64,000 bases of DNA from Atribacteria bacterium SCGC AAA255-G05 (GCA_000405605.1 ASPA01000002.1:27557-91556), one strand, 5' to 3'; shown: positions 53,665-62,205, numbered from the stretch's first letter. Made by a program: numbers and translations. Notes: a model not told the origin generated them from the letters alone.

Positions 53665-54198
53665 ATAGAGACTACGATATTTTTCTTCACTCTTTTTTAA
53701 ATCATCTACCATCTTCTGGCGCTCAGTAATATCCTGATATAAAGTTACAAGACCCTTTAACTTGTTATTAACCTTAACCGGGGCAGAAGAAATAAATACC
53801 GGAAATTCACTTCTGTCTTTTCTTTTTCTGTATGTTTCATAATTTACAAAACCCTTTAGAGCTTTTTTGGTTAAGTTTTTTCCTTCATCTATCATTTTCT
53901 GAGAAAGAATTAGACCACTATCAGCATTTTTTCCTTTAATCTCTTCTAAAGTATATCCGAATAATTTAGTAAATTGAGCATTTATATCTAATATTTTACC
54001 CTTCTTATCAACATAGATTAAAGCTTCCGGGGTACTTTTAAATAAACTGGCAAATTCCTGCTGGTTTTTCTTTAAGTCTTCTTCTGCTTTCTTACGTTTA
54101 ATTTCAGATTCCTTTAATTCAGTAATCTGCTGACGTAATTTTGCTATTTCATTAATAAGTTGTTCTTCGGTTTTTTCACTATCTTCCATATTATCCAT
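53656..54198 (-). pseudogene. PAS-domain sensor protein, truncated
   Basis: Starts ATG 54198. A coiled-coil lead (about residues 5-45) and one full PAS domain (about 48-165: FASLFKSTPEALIYVDKKG, FGYTLEEIKGKN, LVTLYQDITERQ). The beginning of a second PAS (SEEKYRSLYE) is cut at the junction with the MFS gene; the extra TNPKTKI comes from the other strand. A kinase or GGDEF output domain was probably lost. TTG-free start with GGATGG upstream (on the minus strand). Confidence 0.8.
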
Positions 54199-54233
54199 CC
54201 TCTAAAAATCAAAAGGTAATTTTACTCTTCCTT

Positions 54234-54914
54234 TTAAATTATTTTCTTTAATTCATCTTGCTCTTTCCCATAAACATTCCTGGCGAAATCTTGCATTATC
54301 TTAATATCTTCTTCAGGAATTATCCTGCACTTTCCTACGTTTTTACTTAAAATATAAATATGAGCTGTTTTTTCTACTACATAGCAGATCTTCATTGCCT
54401 CTTTCATATCTTTCCCCACACAGAGAGTCCCGTGATTTAGAAGAAAAACTGCATTTCTATTTCCTAAACTGGTAACTGCGTTCTCAGCTAATTCGTCTGA
54501 ACCGGGTAAGGCATATTTTGCGCATAAAACTTTTTCTCCCACTATCTGGACAAAGTCCTCACAAATTCCCGGAAGACTGAAACCCGTTACTGCCAACACG
54601 CTCGAATAAATGGGATGATAGTGCACTATGACTCTTACATCCTTCCTGGCATTATATATGGAAAGATGCATGGGCATCTCAATAGATGGTTTTCTAAACC
54701 CCTCAATTATTTTACCTTTCTTATCAACCACAATAACATCTTCAAAGTTAATCTCATTATAGTCCATTCCACTTGGCTTAATATAAACCAGGCCTGTTTC
54801 AGAATCCAAAACACTAATATTCCCCCAGGTCCCGATGGTTAAATTCTGCTTATATAATTCTCGTCCCGTATCAACTATTAGTTTTTTAAACTTTTCCGAC
54901 ATTTTTAATTCCAT
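54234..54914 (-). CDS. Class II aldolase/adducin family protein (fuculose-phosphate aldolase-like)
   Basis: A 226-residue zinc aldolase. Zinc ligands H98, H100 (VHYHPIY) and H161 (LLNHGTL), catalytic E79 (SIEMPMH), and the start TWGNIS at 29-34 that binds phosphate. It cleaves sugar 1-phosphates to dihydroxyacetone phosphate and an aldehyde, or the reverse. The recurrent promoter-like module lies upstream on the minus strand (54997-54961). Single-gene unit. Confidence 0.85.
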   Translation of the reverse strand: MELKMSEKFKKLIVDTGRELYKQNLTIGTWGNISVLDSETGLVYIKPSGMDYNEINFEDVIVVDKKGKIIEGFRKPSIEMPMHLSIYNARKDVRVIVHYHPIYSSVLAVTGFSLPGICEDFVQIVGEKVLCAKYALPGSDELAENAVTSLGNRNAVFLLNHGTLCVGKDMKEAMKICYVVEKTAHIYILSKNVGKCRIIPEEDIKIMQDFARNVYGKEQDELKKII

Positions 54915-54960
54915 AGCTCTATCCTCAAATTTTTTATTTTTCTTATTATCTTTATTTATA

Positions 54961-54997
54961 ATTATACGCCATAATATTCTAAAAATCCTTCTTTTTT
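54961..54997 (-). promoter_or_regulatory. Promoter-like module before the class II aldolase gene
   Basis: On the minus strand AAGAAGGATTTTT ends at 54981, then a 14-base gap and TATAAT (54966-54961), 47 bases before the start. Same arrangement as in the + strand riboswitch units. The rest of the gap to 55223 has a REP-like word (GTAGGAGCC, near 55094) but no gene. Confidence 0.6.
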
Positions 54998-55223
54998 CAG
55001 AAAAAAAATTCCAACAGATAGCGGCGCTATGGATAGGACCGGCTAACTTGCTAAGTTTAAAAACGCTAATTGAATTTTATTATTGTAATTGTAGGAGCCT
55101 ATTGCATACGCCTTGATAGCGTATAGCGTATAGTTATTTGAAAGAGGGAATCAGAATTTAGAAGCCACCACCCCAGACCGTAGTAGTTTAATTAATTCTA
55201 ACGGTATTCTATTAATTTTAATT

Positions 55224-56165
55224 TTATTTGGAAATAAGTTCTTTTGGGGTTTTATCGATAATGGAAAATTTACAGATAGCAGCTCCTAAAATAACTAACC
55301 CACAGGCTATCCAGAGGCTGGGCTTAATTACCACCTGAAGATATAAAGAACTGATAATGATAGAAAGCAAAGGGGTAAAATAAGAAAAGGAGGCAACCAG
55401 AATGATTTTTCCTTTTCGCATAGCTCTATCCCAGAAGAGATAAGCTAAAAAAGTGGGAAAGATAGACATATATAAAAGTTCCATTACTACACGTGGTGTC
55501 CAATAAGATTCTTCTGGAAACATAAACCTTATTACGATTAAGACTAATCCGGTACCTAAAAGAAAGAGGGGGACTGCTCCACCTTCAGTATGACCAGCCC
55601 AGCGGCGAGCTAAAATAGAATAGAGCCCCCAGGAAATAGCGGCCATAAAAGCTAATAAATAAGGAAAATAATTTACTTGAAAATTCCCTTTGAATACCTC
55701 CCAGGAAAACATTCCACTATTTACAGTGGCCAGATAAAAACCGCTAAAAGCCAGAACTACCCCGGGAATTAAAGTTATTTTCGCCTTCTTATGTAAAATA
55801 GGAAGGGAAAAGACCAGAGTTAAACCGGGCCAGAGATAATTAATAATACTTACTTCAATTACCTGTTCACGGCTAAAAGCTAATCCCACCGCCAAATAAA
55901 GACAGACCATATAAAAAATAAATAAAGTTCCGCAACCGATTAAATATAATATGGGAAGTTGAAAGGTTTTTTTAATTCCTCCGGGTTTACTAATCAGGTA
56001 AACACAACTCCAGATACCGCTCAGCAAGTATATCCAGGAAGCAGTGGTTAAAGGTCCTAACTGTTCTGTCAGGCTTCGCGAAAAGGCAATAGTAGTCCCC
56101 CAAAATAGTATAGCCAATATTCCAAATATAGTATTTAAATTCTCTCGAGAAACAGATATTTTCAA
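55224..56165 (-). CDS. EamA/DMT family transporter
   Basis: A 313-residue membrane protein with ten helices and two EamA halves (TASWIYLLSGIWSCVYL in the first; AAISWGLYSILARRWAG at the start of the second). It probably exports or imports small metabolites such as amino acids. GGAGATG-type ribosome binding site on the minus strand. Substrate unknown. Confidence 0.82.
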   Translation of the reverse strand: MKISVSRENLNTIFGILAILFWGTTIAFSRSLTEQLGPLTTASWIYLLSGIWSCVYLISKPGGIKKTFQLPILYLIGCGTLFIFYMVCLYLAVGLAFSREQVIEVSIINYLWPGLTLVFSLPILHKKAKITLIPGVVLAFSGFYLATVNSGMFSWEVFKGNFQVNYFPYLLAFMAAISWGLYSILARRWAGHTEGGAVPLFLLGTGLVLIVIRFMFPEESYWTPRVVMELLYMSIFPTFLAYLFWDRAMRKGKIILVASFSYFTPLLSIIISSLYLQVVIKPSLWIACGLVILGAAICKFSIIDKTPKELISK

Positions 56166-56601
56166 ATTACATCTCCCTCAGGCTCTAAAGTTAAAAAATT
56201 ATTTTTTCTCCAATTAATGTATTTATTCTACGTAAATAAATATTTAATTGCAAGAAAACTATTTATGTCGAGTAGAAAATTACTTAGCTGGTTATTTAAT
56301 TTCTTGGTTAATTAGTTGGGCTTCAATTTCAAACTAATTACTATCCAACCAAGACTACAATAATATATCTCAAAATTAGCACTATCTAAAGCAGCAAATT
56401 TTAAAGAAATATATCATTTTATCATTCTGCTTTTGATGCGGAATCCATCTACGCGAAAGCGGAGACGGGAACGACATTTTCGTTACAAATTTTAATATCA
56501 CAAAATATTTTATAATATTTTTTATTATTACTTGACTTTATTAAACATATATATTAATATTATTAATAATAACATTAATATAATTAATATGGAGGTGAAT
56601 A
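56166..56601. other. Intergenic region with a repeat and an AT palindrome cluster
   Basis: A repeat of the ATTC..GCGGAATCC..GCGAAAGCGG..GGGAACGAC type lies near 56425-56478. From 56548 to 56588 several TTAATATTATTAATAA-like inverted words precede the DUF2089 gene and could be its own operator. GGAGGTG at 56591 is the ribosome binding site. Confidence 0.5.
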
Positions 56602-56967
56602 ATGAAGAAAATTCCGACTCTTTGCCCGGCCTGTAACTCCATGCTGGAGATTACAGAGTTAAGATGTCCTAAATGCAGCACTACAATTCAAGGAGAATTC
56701 CCTATAAATAAACTTCTATCTCTCTCTGATGAAGACAGCAATTTTTTAGTTGCCTTTCTTCGCTCCAGAGGAAACATTAAAGAGGTTCAGGAGAGGCTGG
56801 GTATCTCTTACCCTACTGTAAAAAATCGCCTGGATAAATTGCTGATTACTCTGGGATTGTTTAATGAAAGCGAAGGACTGAAGGAAAAAGAGATTTTAGA
56901 TACCCTGGAAAGAGGAGAAATTAGCGCTGCCGAGGCGATAAAATTAATGAAGGAGGCAAAACAATAA
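56602..56967 (+). CDS. DUF2089 domain protein (putative regulator)
   Basis: A 121-residue protein with a zinc ribbon (CPACNSML at 8-15 and CPKCSTTI at 26-33) and a helix-turn-helix-like part (RGNIKEVQERLGISYPTVKN). DUF2089 proteins are probably small transcription regulators. The C-terminal ILDTLERGEISAAEAIKLMK resembles the SHOCT-like start of the next protein. Palindromic AT words before it suggest self-control. Usually found beside a partner like the next gene, as here. Confidence 0.85.
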   Translation: MKKIPTLCPACNSMLEITELRCPKCSTTIQGEFPINKLLSLSDEDSNFLVAFLRSRGNIKEVQERLGISYPTVKNRLDKLLITLGLFNESEGLKEKEILDTLERGEISAAEAIKLMKEAKQ

Positions 56968-56989
56968 ATAAAAATTTTACCTTTGTCAT

Positions 56990-57080
56990 TCAGTTGTAGT
57001 GGTTTGATTCATCGAACCTATCTATTATTTCTGTCATTGCTTTCCAAAGGTAAGCGTGGCAATCTCGTCTAATAACTAAA
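56990..57080. repeat. Dispersed intergenic repeat
   Basis: GTTGTAGTGGTTTGATTCAT and TTCCAAAGGTAAGCGTGGC words, related to repeats at 18709 and 52920, in the gap between the DUF2089 gene and its partner. Confidence 0.5.
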
Positions 57081-57107
57081 AACAAAATTAAAAAGGAGTT
57101 TAAAAAA

Positions 57108-57497
57108 ATGAAAGAAGAAATTAAAAAAATTTTGGAAATGCTTAAAGAAGGAAAAATTAATGATGGGGAAACAGCAGAGCTTCTGGAAGCTTTAAGGGAA
57201 ACTAAAAAAGAAGAGGAGATTACTCCTCTATCCACAAAGAAAAAGAGATTTTTAAAAATTCGCGTTACCAAAGGAGAAAAACCACAAGTAAATGTCACCA
57301 TTCCTTTCAGCTTAGTCAATTGGGGATTGAATCTCGCTAGCAAGCTAGGTAATAATGCAATTAACATAGAAGGGAAAGAGATACCAATCGATATGGATGA
57401 GCTCAACAAAGCGATGAATGACCCAGAGTTTACCGGTAAAATCATAGATGTAGATGATGAAGAAAAAGGAGAACATGTCGAGATAGAAATTGTATAA
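57108..57497 (+). CDS. SHOCT-like/YvlB N-terminal-type protein
   Basis: A 129-residue protein. The first 35 residues (ILEMLKEGKINDGETAELLE) are the SHOCT-like/YvlB N-terminal helical hairpin. Residues about 45-129 (FLKIRVTKGEKPQVNVTIPF, then a final EHVEIEIV) match the small domain found with DUF2089 genes. Probably controlled by or binding the DUF2089 protein; some relatives take part in envelope-stress control. AAGGAG site. Followed by two terminators. Confidence 0.8.
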   Translation: MKEEIKKILEMLKEGKINDGETAELLEALRETKKEEEITPLSTKKKRFLKIRVTKGEKPQVNVTIPFSLVNWGLNLASKLGNNAINIEGKEIPIDMDELNKAMNDPEFTGKIIDVDDEEKGEHVEIEIV

Positions 57498-57531
57498 TCA
57501 AGACTATGCCTACAAATGATATCCATCTTTA

Positions 57532-57569
57532 AAGAAGGGAGCGATCTGTTTCCTTATCGCTCCCTTCTT
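57532..57569 (+). terminator. Strong hairpin after the SHOCT-like gene
   Basis: Perfect 14-pair stem 57532-57545 with 57556-57569 (AAGAAGGGAGCGAT/ATCGCTCCCTTCTT), ten-base loop, no T-run. Confidence 0.7.
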
Positions 57570-57584
57570 CAGTACTCTCCTTAG

Positions 57585-57613
57585 AAAAATTCCACTACCC
57601 TGGTGGAATTTTT
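57585..57613 (+). terminator. Rho-independent terminator
   Basis: AAAAATTCCAC (57585-57595) with GTGGAATTTTT (57603-57613), loop TACCCTG. Symmetric, could work in both directions. Confidence 0.8.
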
Positions 57614-57739
57614 CCATACTAACAACAAGTAAGAACAATAACAATATAACAGCCTATACCTGTTTCTCTTTCATTCCCGCGAAGAAGGTGGGAATCCATC
57701 AAATTGTAATTTGCTAAACAGCCTAAATGTGGGGAAAAT

Positions 57740-57964
57740 GTGAAAAATAATGTCAGTTTTATATGTAACTGCTGTAGTTGTTGCTGCGAATTCCTGTTAG
57801 CAGCAAAAAAATTCGGGATGCTCCATCCGGTCCAGACTACTTCCTTCATTCCAAAAATTGATGAAGATAACTGCTCCGGGTGTGGAAAATGTGTCAAAGC
57901 ATGTCCTGGTAAAAACATTAAAACAAATATTATTTCTCTTCAACAACACATCCAAGCTTTTTAA
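57740..57964 (+). pseudogene. 4Fe-4S protein fragment
   Basis: A 74-codon frame from GTG 57740. FICNCCSCCCEFLLAAKKFG is the Cys-rich CxCCxCCC motif found in some [4Fe-4S] dicluster proteins, followed by IDEDNCSGCGKCVKACPG, half of a ferredoxin cluster. The frame ends soon after, without the second cluster. It looks like the middle of a larger iron-sulfur protein; a repeat (ATTCCCGCG..GTGGGAATCC, 57672-57695) lies just before it. Confidence 0.65.
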
Positions 57965-58175
57965 GCTTCTCCTCAGCTCTTACCAAATCTTTTTCCTTCA
58001 CTAAAATGTGATCAGATTTTTTTCATTCTTATCGATTATATTTGCAAAAGCATTAGGATAAGGTTTCTTTGATTTAATTATTGCAAAAATTTCTTTCCAA
58101 ACATATACTTTGCTATTCTTGAAATAATTTTCTAAATACATAATAAATTTAAAAATCTCCCCTATATTATGAATA
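57938..58175 (-). pseudogene. Frameshifted remnant with a C-terminal ACT-like tail
   Basis: On the minus strand a frame reads YLENYFKNSKVYVWKEIFA and KSKKPYPNAFANIID, then shifts near 58020. The next frame continues DHILVKEKDLVRAEEKLKK and stops near 57938. This tail is like the end of ACT-domain amino-acid-binding proteins. No start or upstream part. The region 58176-58358 has no gene I can support. Confidence 0.4.
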
Positions 58176-58358
58176 TGTAAAATGCTTTACTAAAAGATGG
58201 TCTGGCTTCTTTTTAAAAGAATAACTTGCATACTTCATAAATTATTCTACTTAATATAATTCTATGTTAAATGTAAAGACACTTGAAATTTTACGCATGC
58301 AAACTTATTCCTTTAATGTTCAATTGTCAGAAGAACTGTTGCCCCTTGACATACTTTT

Positions 58359-59270
58359 TTATTCTGCAAATAATCCAAGCCGAATTTGAATAAAATCAAA
58401 GATAGTATCCGGGATACTCACCGGACAACATTTTTCTAAACCCTTAAATCCCGGCGATGAATTAGCTTCGCAAACTTTAAAATGCTCCCCATCAAATAGT
58501 AAGTCAATCCCGGTAATATCCAGCCCTAATATACGGGCACTCTCAGTAGCTAACCATTCGATCTCTTCATTAACCGGATATTCTTTGACTTCCCCTCCTC
58601 GGGAGAAATTAGCTTTAAAGCTCCCATCCTTAGAAATTCTTTCCATGCAGGCAATGACTCGTCCTCCTACAACAAAGACCCGTAAGTCTCTGCCCCGACT
58701 ATTATGAATGAACTCCTGGATAATGAAATTGGCATTAGTTTTCGCTGTATCCATTAACTGCATCAGGTCTTCCAGATGGCTTTTAGTTTCACATAAAAAT
58801 ACTCCGGTGCCTTGAGTGCCAGATATAGTTTTTACCACTGCGGGAAAAGCAATCACCTTCTCAATGAGATCGATATTCAACGGATAACGAGCAAGCATAG
58901 TCTTGGGTACCGGCAAATTACTGGCAGCTAATATCTGTTGAGTATATAACTTATCTTTAACCGCCTCAATGCTATGAGAAGGATTAAATGTAGGCACCCC
59001 CAAACGTTCTAAATGACGAATAACAGCCAAGGAAAAATAAGGGGTATTGGCCCCCTGCCGGGGTAATAGAAATTGGGGTAATTGGGTTGATTGATTATCT
59101 AAAACAATACTTTTTTTATCTTCTCGAGTCACTATTAAATCAAACTGTTCCGGGTTTAAAATCCGTATTTTAATATCTCGCTTTTTGGCGACTTCCATAA
59201 AGCGAAGTATTTCATAAGAATCGGCCTCTATTTCCTCTTCTTTCTTTTTTTTAAGAATCCATCCTTCCAT
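58359..59270 (-). CDS. RimK-like ATP-grasp ligase
   Basis: A 303-residue ATP-grasp enzyme. Middle domain AVVKTISGTQGTGVFLCE (Lys and Gly-rich loop) and IIQEFIHNSRGRDLRVFVVG; C-terminal metal-binding part ITGIDLLFDGEHFKVCEANSSPG split here as GIDLLFDGE and CEANSSPG. It resembles RimK/LysX-type alpha-L-glutamate ligases that add amino acids to proteins or small molecules. A terminator-like hairpin just upstream may control it. Substrate not known. Confidence 0.85.
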   Translation of the reverse strand: MEGWILKKKKEEEIEADSYEILRFMEVAKKRDIKIRILNPEQFDLIVTREDKKSIVLDNQSTQLPQFLLPRQGANTPYFSLAVIRHLERLGVPTFNPSHSIEAVKDKLYTQQILAASNLPVPKTMLARYPLNIDLIEKVIAFPAVVKTISGTQGTGVFLCETKSHLEDLMQLMDTAKTNANFIIQEFIHNSRGRDLRVFVVGGRVIACMERISKDGSFKANFSRGGEVKEYPVNEEIEWLATESARILGLDITGIDLLFDGEHFKVCEANSSPGFKGLEKCCPVSIPDTIFDFIQIRLGLFAE

Positions 59271-59303
59271 CCATCTCTCCTTTAGTAATATTAAATTATT
59301 GTA

Positions 59304-59325
59304 AAAAGCCCCCGTTAAAGGGGCG
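59304..59325 (-). terminator. Terminator/attenuator in the leader of the RimK-like gene
   Basis: On the minus strand GCCCC TTTAAC GGGGGC followed by TTTTTAC. It ends 33 bases before the start codon. A short frame MKKIMKK precedes it near 59370. Attenuation is possible, but it could simply end an upstream transcript. Confidence 0.6.
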
Positions 59326-60114
59326 TCAGGCCCAACGATGAAACCATTATTTTTTCATAATCTTTTTCATACTTGATCCTCCATATTTATAAATGCGTTT
59401 GGGGTTTCTATTGCTGATAAATTATATCTAATTTTTCTACATTGTCAATAAAACCGTCTTTTTGACATTCTTTATTATTTATTATTATATCATTATCATA
59501 TATCTAATCATAATAAAAAATAAAGCCAATTTATTAACTAAAAGTGATAATAAGAAAAATCTATTATATCTTTAAGGGTAACAGGAAGGTAGTCTACTGT
59601 GTTCGTAATGATAGAGGGATTAAAACTAACAATATTTTACTTATAAATGGGGAAAATGTGGAAATATTGTGGAAAAATAGCCTCTTGAAAGCCTTATATA
59701 ATAAGGGTTTTAAGGGAATGATGCGAGAATTGCTTGTACGAGCAAATTTTGCCTTAACTTATACTTTACCCCTCAAAAAAGGCACTTTTTTGACTAAAAT
59801 TTCACTCTTTTAAAAACTGAAAGTGGCTATTTATAAGAGTTTCTCGATTTGAAGAAGGTAAAAATAGGCCAAAAATGGGGGTCGTAATTGCCGTTTTTTC
59901 GAAAATTAATGCCCCTTAAAAGGCACTCTACATGCGTTAAAAGGGCACTCCTGAAGGGGGTCTGAAACCCTTGTAAATAAAGAGTTTCCATGAGTAATAA
60001 ATTCTTATTTACTAAAAAATACTAAAACACTTACAAATAAAGGGCTTTTGTCATTCCCATCTCTTTTTTGTTATTTTCGTCCGTCTTTTTTATAATGGTT
60101 TATCTCTTCAAAAT
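59326..60114. other. Long intergenic region, no supported gene
   Basis: AT-rich. An 89-codon frame at 59544-59813 lacks a ribosome binding site and includes low-complexity stretches. From 59760 to 59990 the words CCCCTCAAAAAAGGCAC, CCCCTTAAAAGGCAC and TTAAAAGGGCACTCC repeat in variation, perhaps traces of a dispersed repeat. A TGTCATTCCC word near 60052 belongs to the repeat family at 57672. Confidence 0.4.
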
Positions 60115-60143
60115 AAAAAGTCTCCTGTAAAAGGAGACTTTTT
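60115..60143 (+). terminator. Bidirectional terminator
   Basis: AAAAAGTCTCCT (60115-60126) with AGGAGACTTTTT (60132-60143). Symmetric A and T runs. Confidence 0.8.
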
Positions 60144-60282
60144 ATCGACCGGCATCCCGATCTAAATTAACAAGCTTATCTTATAATTGTATTATATCTA
60201 GAGGAATGATTTGTCAATAGCTCAAATCTTTTTTTCTATCTTTATCCCACGCTCTTGAGAGAGGGGGGGGCTAAAAAAATAT

Positions 60283-60330
60283 ACTTGACATTAATTTCCT
60301 AATGCTATACACTTATTAACAAATGTATAG
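60283..60330 (+). promoter_or_regulatory. Promoter and operator-like palindrome of the AbiE genes
   Basis: TTGACA near 60285, 17-base spacer, TACACT near 60308. CTATACA (60305-60311) and TGTATAG (60324-60330) form a perfect 7-bp inverted repeat over the -10 box and start. AbiEi antitoxins repress their own genes at inverted repeats in this position. Confidence 0.6.
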
Positions 60331-60347
60331 AAATAGGGATAATTCTT

Positions 60348-60950
60348 ATGACTACAAAAGAGAAAAAATTTATAGAATTTCTGAAGAAAAAAGGGGGAAT
60401 GGTCAGCTATAAGGAAATTATTAAAGCTGGCTTTAGCAAAGCTTTTCTTAAGAATAACCTGGATTCTGGCCGAATTCAGAAAGTTGATCGCGCCCTGTAT
60501 AGACTATCTGATGGCTTTACCCTGTTATACCCGGATCTGGTGGCTGTATCAATCAAAGTTTCAAAAGGAGTTGTATGTTTACTTTCTGCGCTTGCTTTTC
60601 ATGAAGCAACAAGCGAGATACCTCGCTATATTAATATAGCAATTCCCCGTGGTGCATGGGCTAATAAAATTAATTATCCTCCGGTTAAATTCTATCACTT
60701 CGCATCCAAAGCATGGGAAGCAGGCATTGAAAAACAGAAAATCGAGGGATATCAGATAAAAGTTTATTGCCTCGCCAAGACGATTGCAGATTTTTTCAAA
60801 TTCCGCAATAAGATCGGAATGGATGTCGCCAGAGAAGCTCTCAAGATTGCCATAACAGAAAAAGGCGTACAGCCTAAAGAGATTATGCAATATGCGGAGA
60901 TTTGCCGTGTTGATAATATTATCAAACCTATTTTGGAAGCTATGCTATGA
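60348..60950 (+). CDS. abiEi: Type IV toxin-antitoxin AbiEi antitoxin
   Basis: A 200-residue protein with an N-terminal winged helix (FIEFLKKKGGMVSYKEIIKA, then RIQKVDRALYRL) and the AbiEi antitoxin domain (VCLLSALAFHEATSEIPRYI, then YCLAKTIADFFKFRNKIGMD). It represses the operon and neutralises the toxin encoded next; antitoxin and toxin do not bind each other in this type. ATG overlaps the toxin start as ATGA at 60947-60950. Confidence 0.9.
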   Translation: MTTKEKKFIEFLKKKGGMVSYKEIIKAGFSKAFLKNNLDSGRIQKVDRALYRLSDGFTLLYPDLVAVSIKVSKGVVCLLSALAFHEATSEIPRYINIAIPRGAWANKINYPPVKFYHFASKAWEAGIEKQKIEGYQIKVYCLAKTIADFFKFRNKIGMDVAREALKIAITEKGVQPKEIMQYAEICRVDNIIKPILEAML

Positions 60951-61870
60951 AAAAAGATATCAAAAATATACGAGCCTCTATACGGGCAAAACTACAAAAT
61001 AAAGCGAAAGAAACAAATCGTCCTTTTGCGGAAGTATTGCAATATTTTGGAATAGAAAGATTTCTTTATCGGTTTAGCTGTTCAGAATATGCTAACAAAT
61101 TTATTCTAAAGGGCGCGCTAATGTTTATAGTTTGGCATGTTCCGGAGCGGAGAAGTACACTCGATATTGATTTCTTGGCACGATTTAATAATCAGATAAC
61201 GAACATTGAGAAAATGATAAAGGATGTCTGTAGGACGGAAGTCGTCCCTGATGGTCTTGTCTTTGACCCCAAAACAGTAAAAGGACAGAGGATAAAAGAA
61301 GATACGGATTATGAAGGTGTACGGGTGAAGTTTTTGGGATTTCTCGACCGTTCACGCATTCACATGCAGATTGATATCGGATTTGGCGATATTACTTATC
61401 CAAAACCGAAACTTATTGAATATCCTGTTATTTTAGATTTTCCAAAGCCCCATCTTAAAGGTTACTCGGCAGAAAACGTTGTCAGCGAGAAATTTGAGGC
61501 TATGATTAAGCTTGACCTTCTTAATAGTCGAATGAAAGATTTTTATGATATCTGGCTTATGATGCACCAATTTGATTTTGAGGGTTCAAAGCTTACCGAA
61601 GCGTTAAGAAGAACTTTCACATATCGCAAAACAGAGGTTCCGGAGGGTAAAAAGTTGTTTGCTAAAGAAATCTATGACGAAAAATCTGATCGGCAGACAC
61701 TTTGGAAAGCATTCTTGAACAAAGGAGATATAAAACACGTGCCTGAGAAATTGTCGTCAGTAGCTAAAGAGATAGAAAGATTTCTTTATGAACCGCTTAA
61801 TGCAATTAATGAATCAGAGAAGTTTGATGCCAGATGGAAAGCTTCCGGCCCCTGGGGATGTAAGAATTAA
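60947..61870 (+). CDS. abiEii: Type IV toxin AbiEii nucleotidyltransferase
   Basis: A 307-residue nucleotidyltransferase toxin. FILKGALMFIVWHVPERRST then DIDFLARF hold the family motifs (KGG-like, R-x-T-x-D-I-D). Later SAENVVSEKFEAMIKLD and MKDFYDIWLM are the conserved lysine and YDI motifs. AbiEii toxins transfer nucleotides to tRNA ends and cause abortive phage infection. Coupled to the antitoxin gene. Intact, so the defence pair may work. Confidence 0.92.
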   Translation: MKKDIKNIRASIRAKLQNKAKETNRPFAEVLQYFGIERFLYRFSCSEYANKFILKGALMFIVWHVPERRSTLDIDFLARFNNQITNIEKMIKDVCRTEVVPDGLVFDPKTVKGQRIKEDTDYEGVRVKFLGFLDRSRIHMQIDIGFGDITYPKPKLIEYPVILDFPKPHLKGYSAENVVSEKFEAMIKLDLLNSRMKDFYDIWLMMHQFDFEGSKLTEALRRTFTYRKTEVPEGKKLFAKEIYDEKSDRQTLWKAFLNKGDIKHVPEKLSSVAKEIERFLYEPLNAINESEKFDARWKASGPWGCKN

Positions 61871-61974
61871 AATAGGGACAACACATCCTATTTTTTTCTA
61901 TGGTTAATTTCCCCCAAAGTTTCAACCACCCGGTTAAGAAATTCCTCAAACCCCATCATGTCCTATGGGTTGTC

Positions 61975-62045
61975 ACGGTAGGACAGCCAGTTACCTGACT
62001 GCCCCCGCACAGATCCCAGCGTGCGGAACTACCGCACTGGGCTCT
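61975..62045 (-). mobile_element. Group II intron 3' remnant (domains V-VI)
   Basis: On the minus strand GAGCCCAGTGCGGTAGTTCC, then CGCACGCTGGGATCTGTGCG is a domain V hairpin with its 3' flank, followed by a domain VI-like arm (CAGTCAGGTAACTGGCTG) and CTACCGTGACA. No reverse transcriptase is present. The 5' side is cut at 62045/62046 by an IS21 end. This is a different intron type from the one at 16520-16850. Confidence 0.65.
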
Positions 62046-62100
62046 TGGAAATGGTAAACTAAAATGCACCTAGCGTGGAAAATAAAAATGCACCTTTTAA
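62046..62100. mobile_element. Solo IS21 end
   Basis: TGGAAATGGTAAACTAAAAT, then GCACCT, GTGGAAAATAAAAATGCACC match the right end of IS21 copy 1 (reverse complement of 25206-25152) with only a few changes. The rest of the IS is missing. It abuts the intron remnant exactly at its TG tip. Confidence 0.85.
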
Positions 62101-62205
62101 GAATAGTAGAAAATAGGTGTCTGCCCTATTATTCTCCTTAATTTAAAAGTAAAATATTAATTGTCTAATAAAATGGGATGTGTCGCGATTTATTATTTAT
62201 TACTA
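62101..62205. other. Short spacer
   Basis: AT-rich; no gene. Part of the 61871-62205 gap whose left half (61871-61974) contains a minus-strand short frame MMGFEEFLNRVVETLGEIN without support. Confidence 0.4.

Noticed and set aside
59544..59813. 89-codon open frame
   Set aside because: No ribosome binding site, low-complexity content and overlap with repeated words; no family resemblance.
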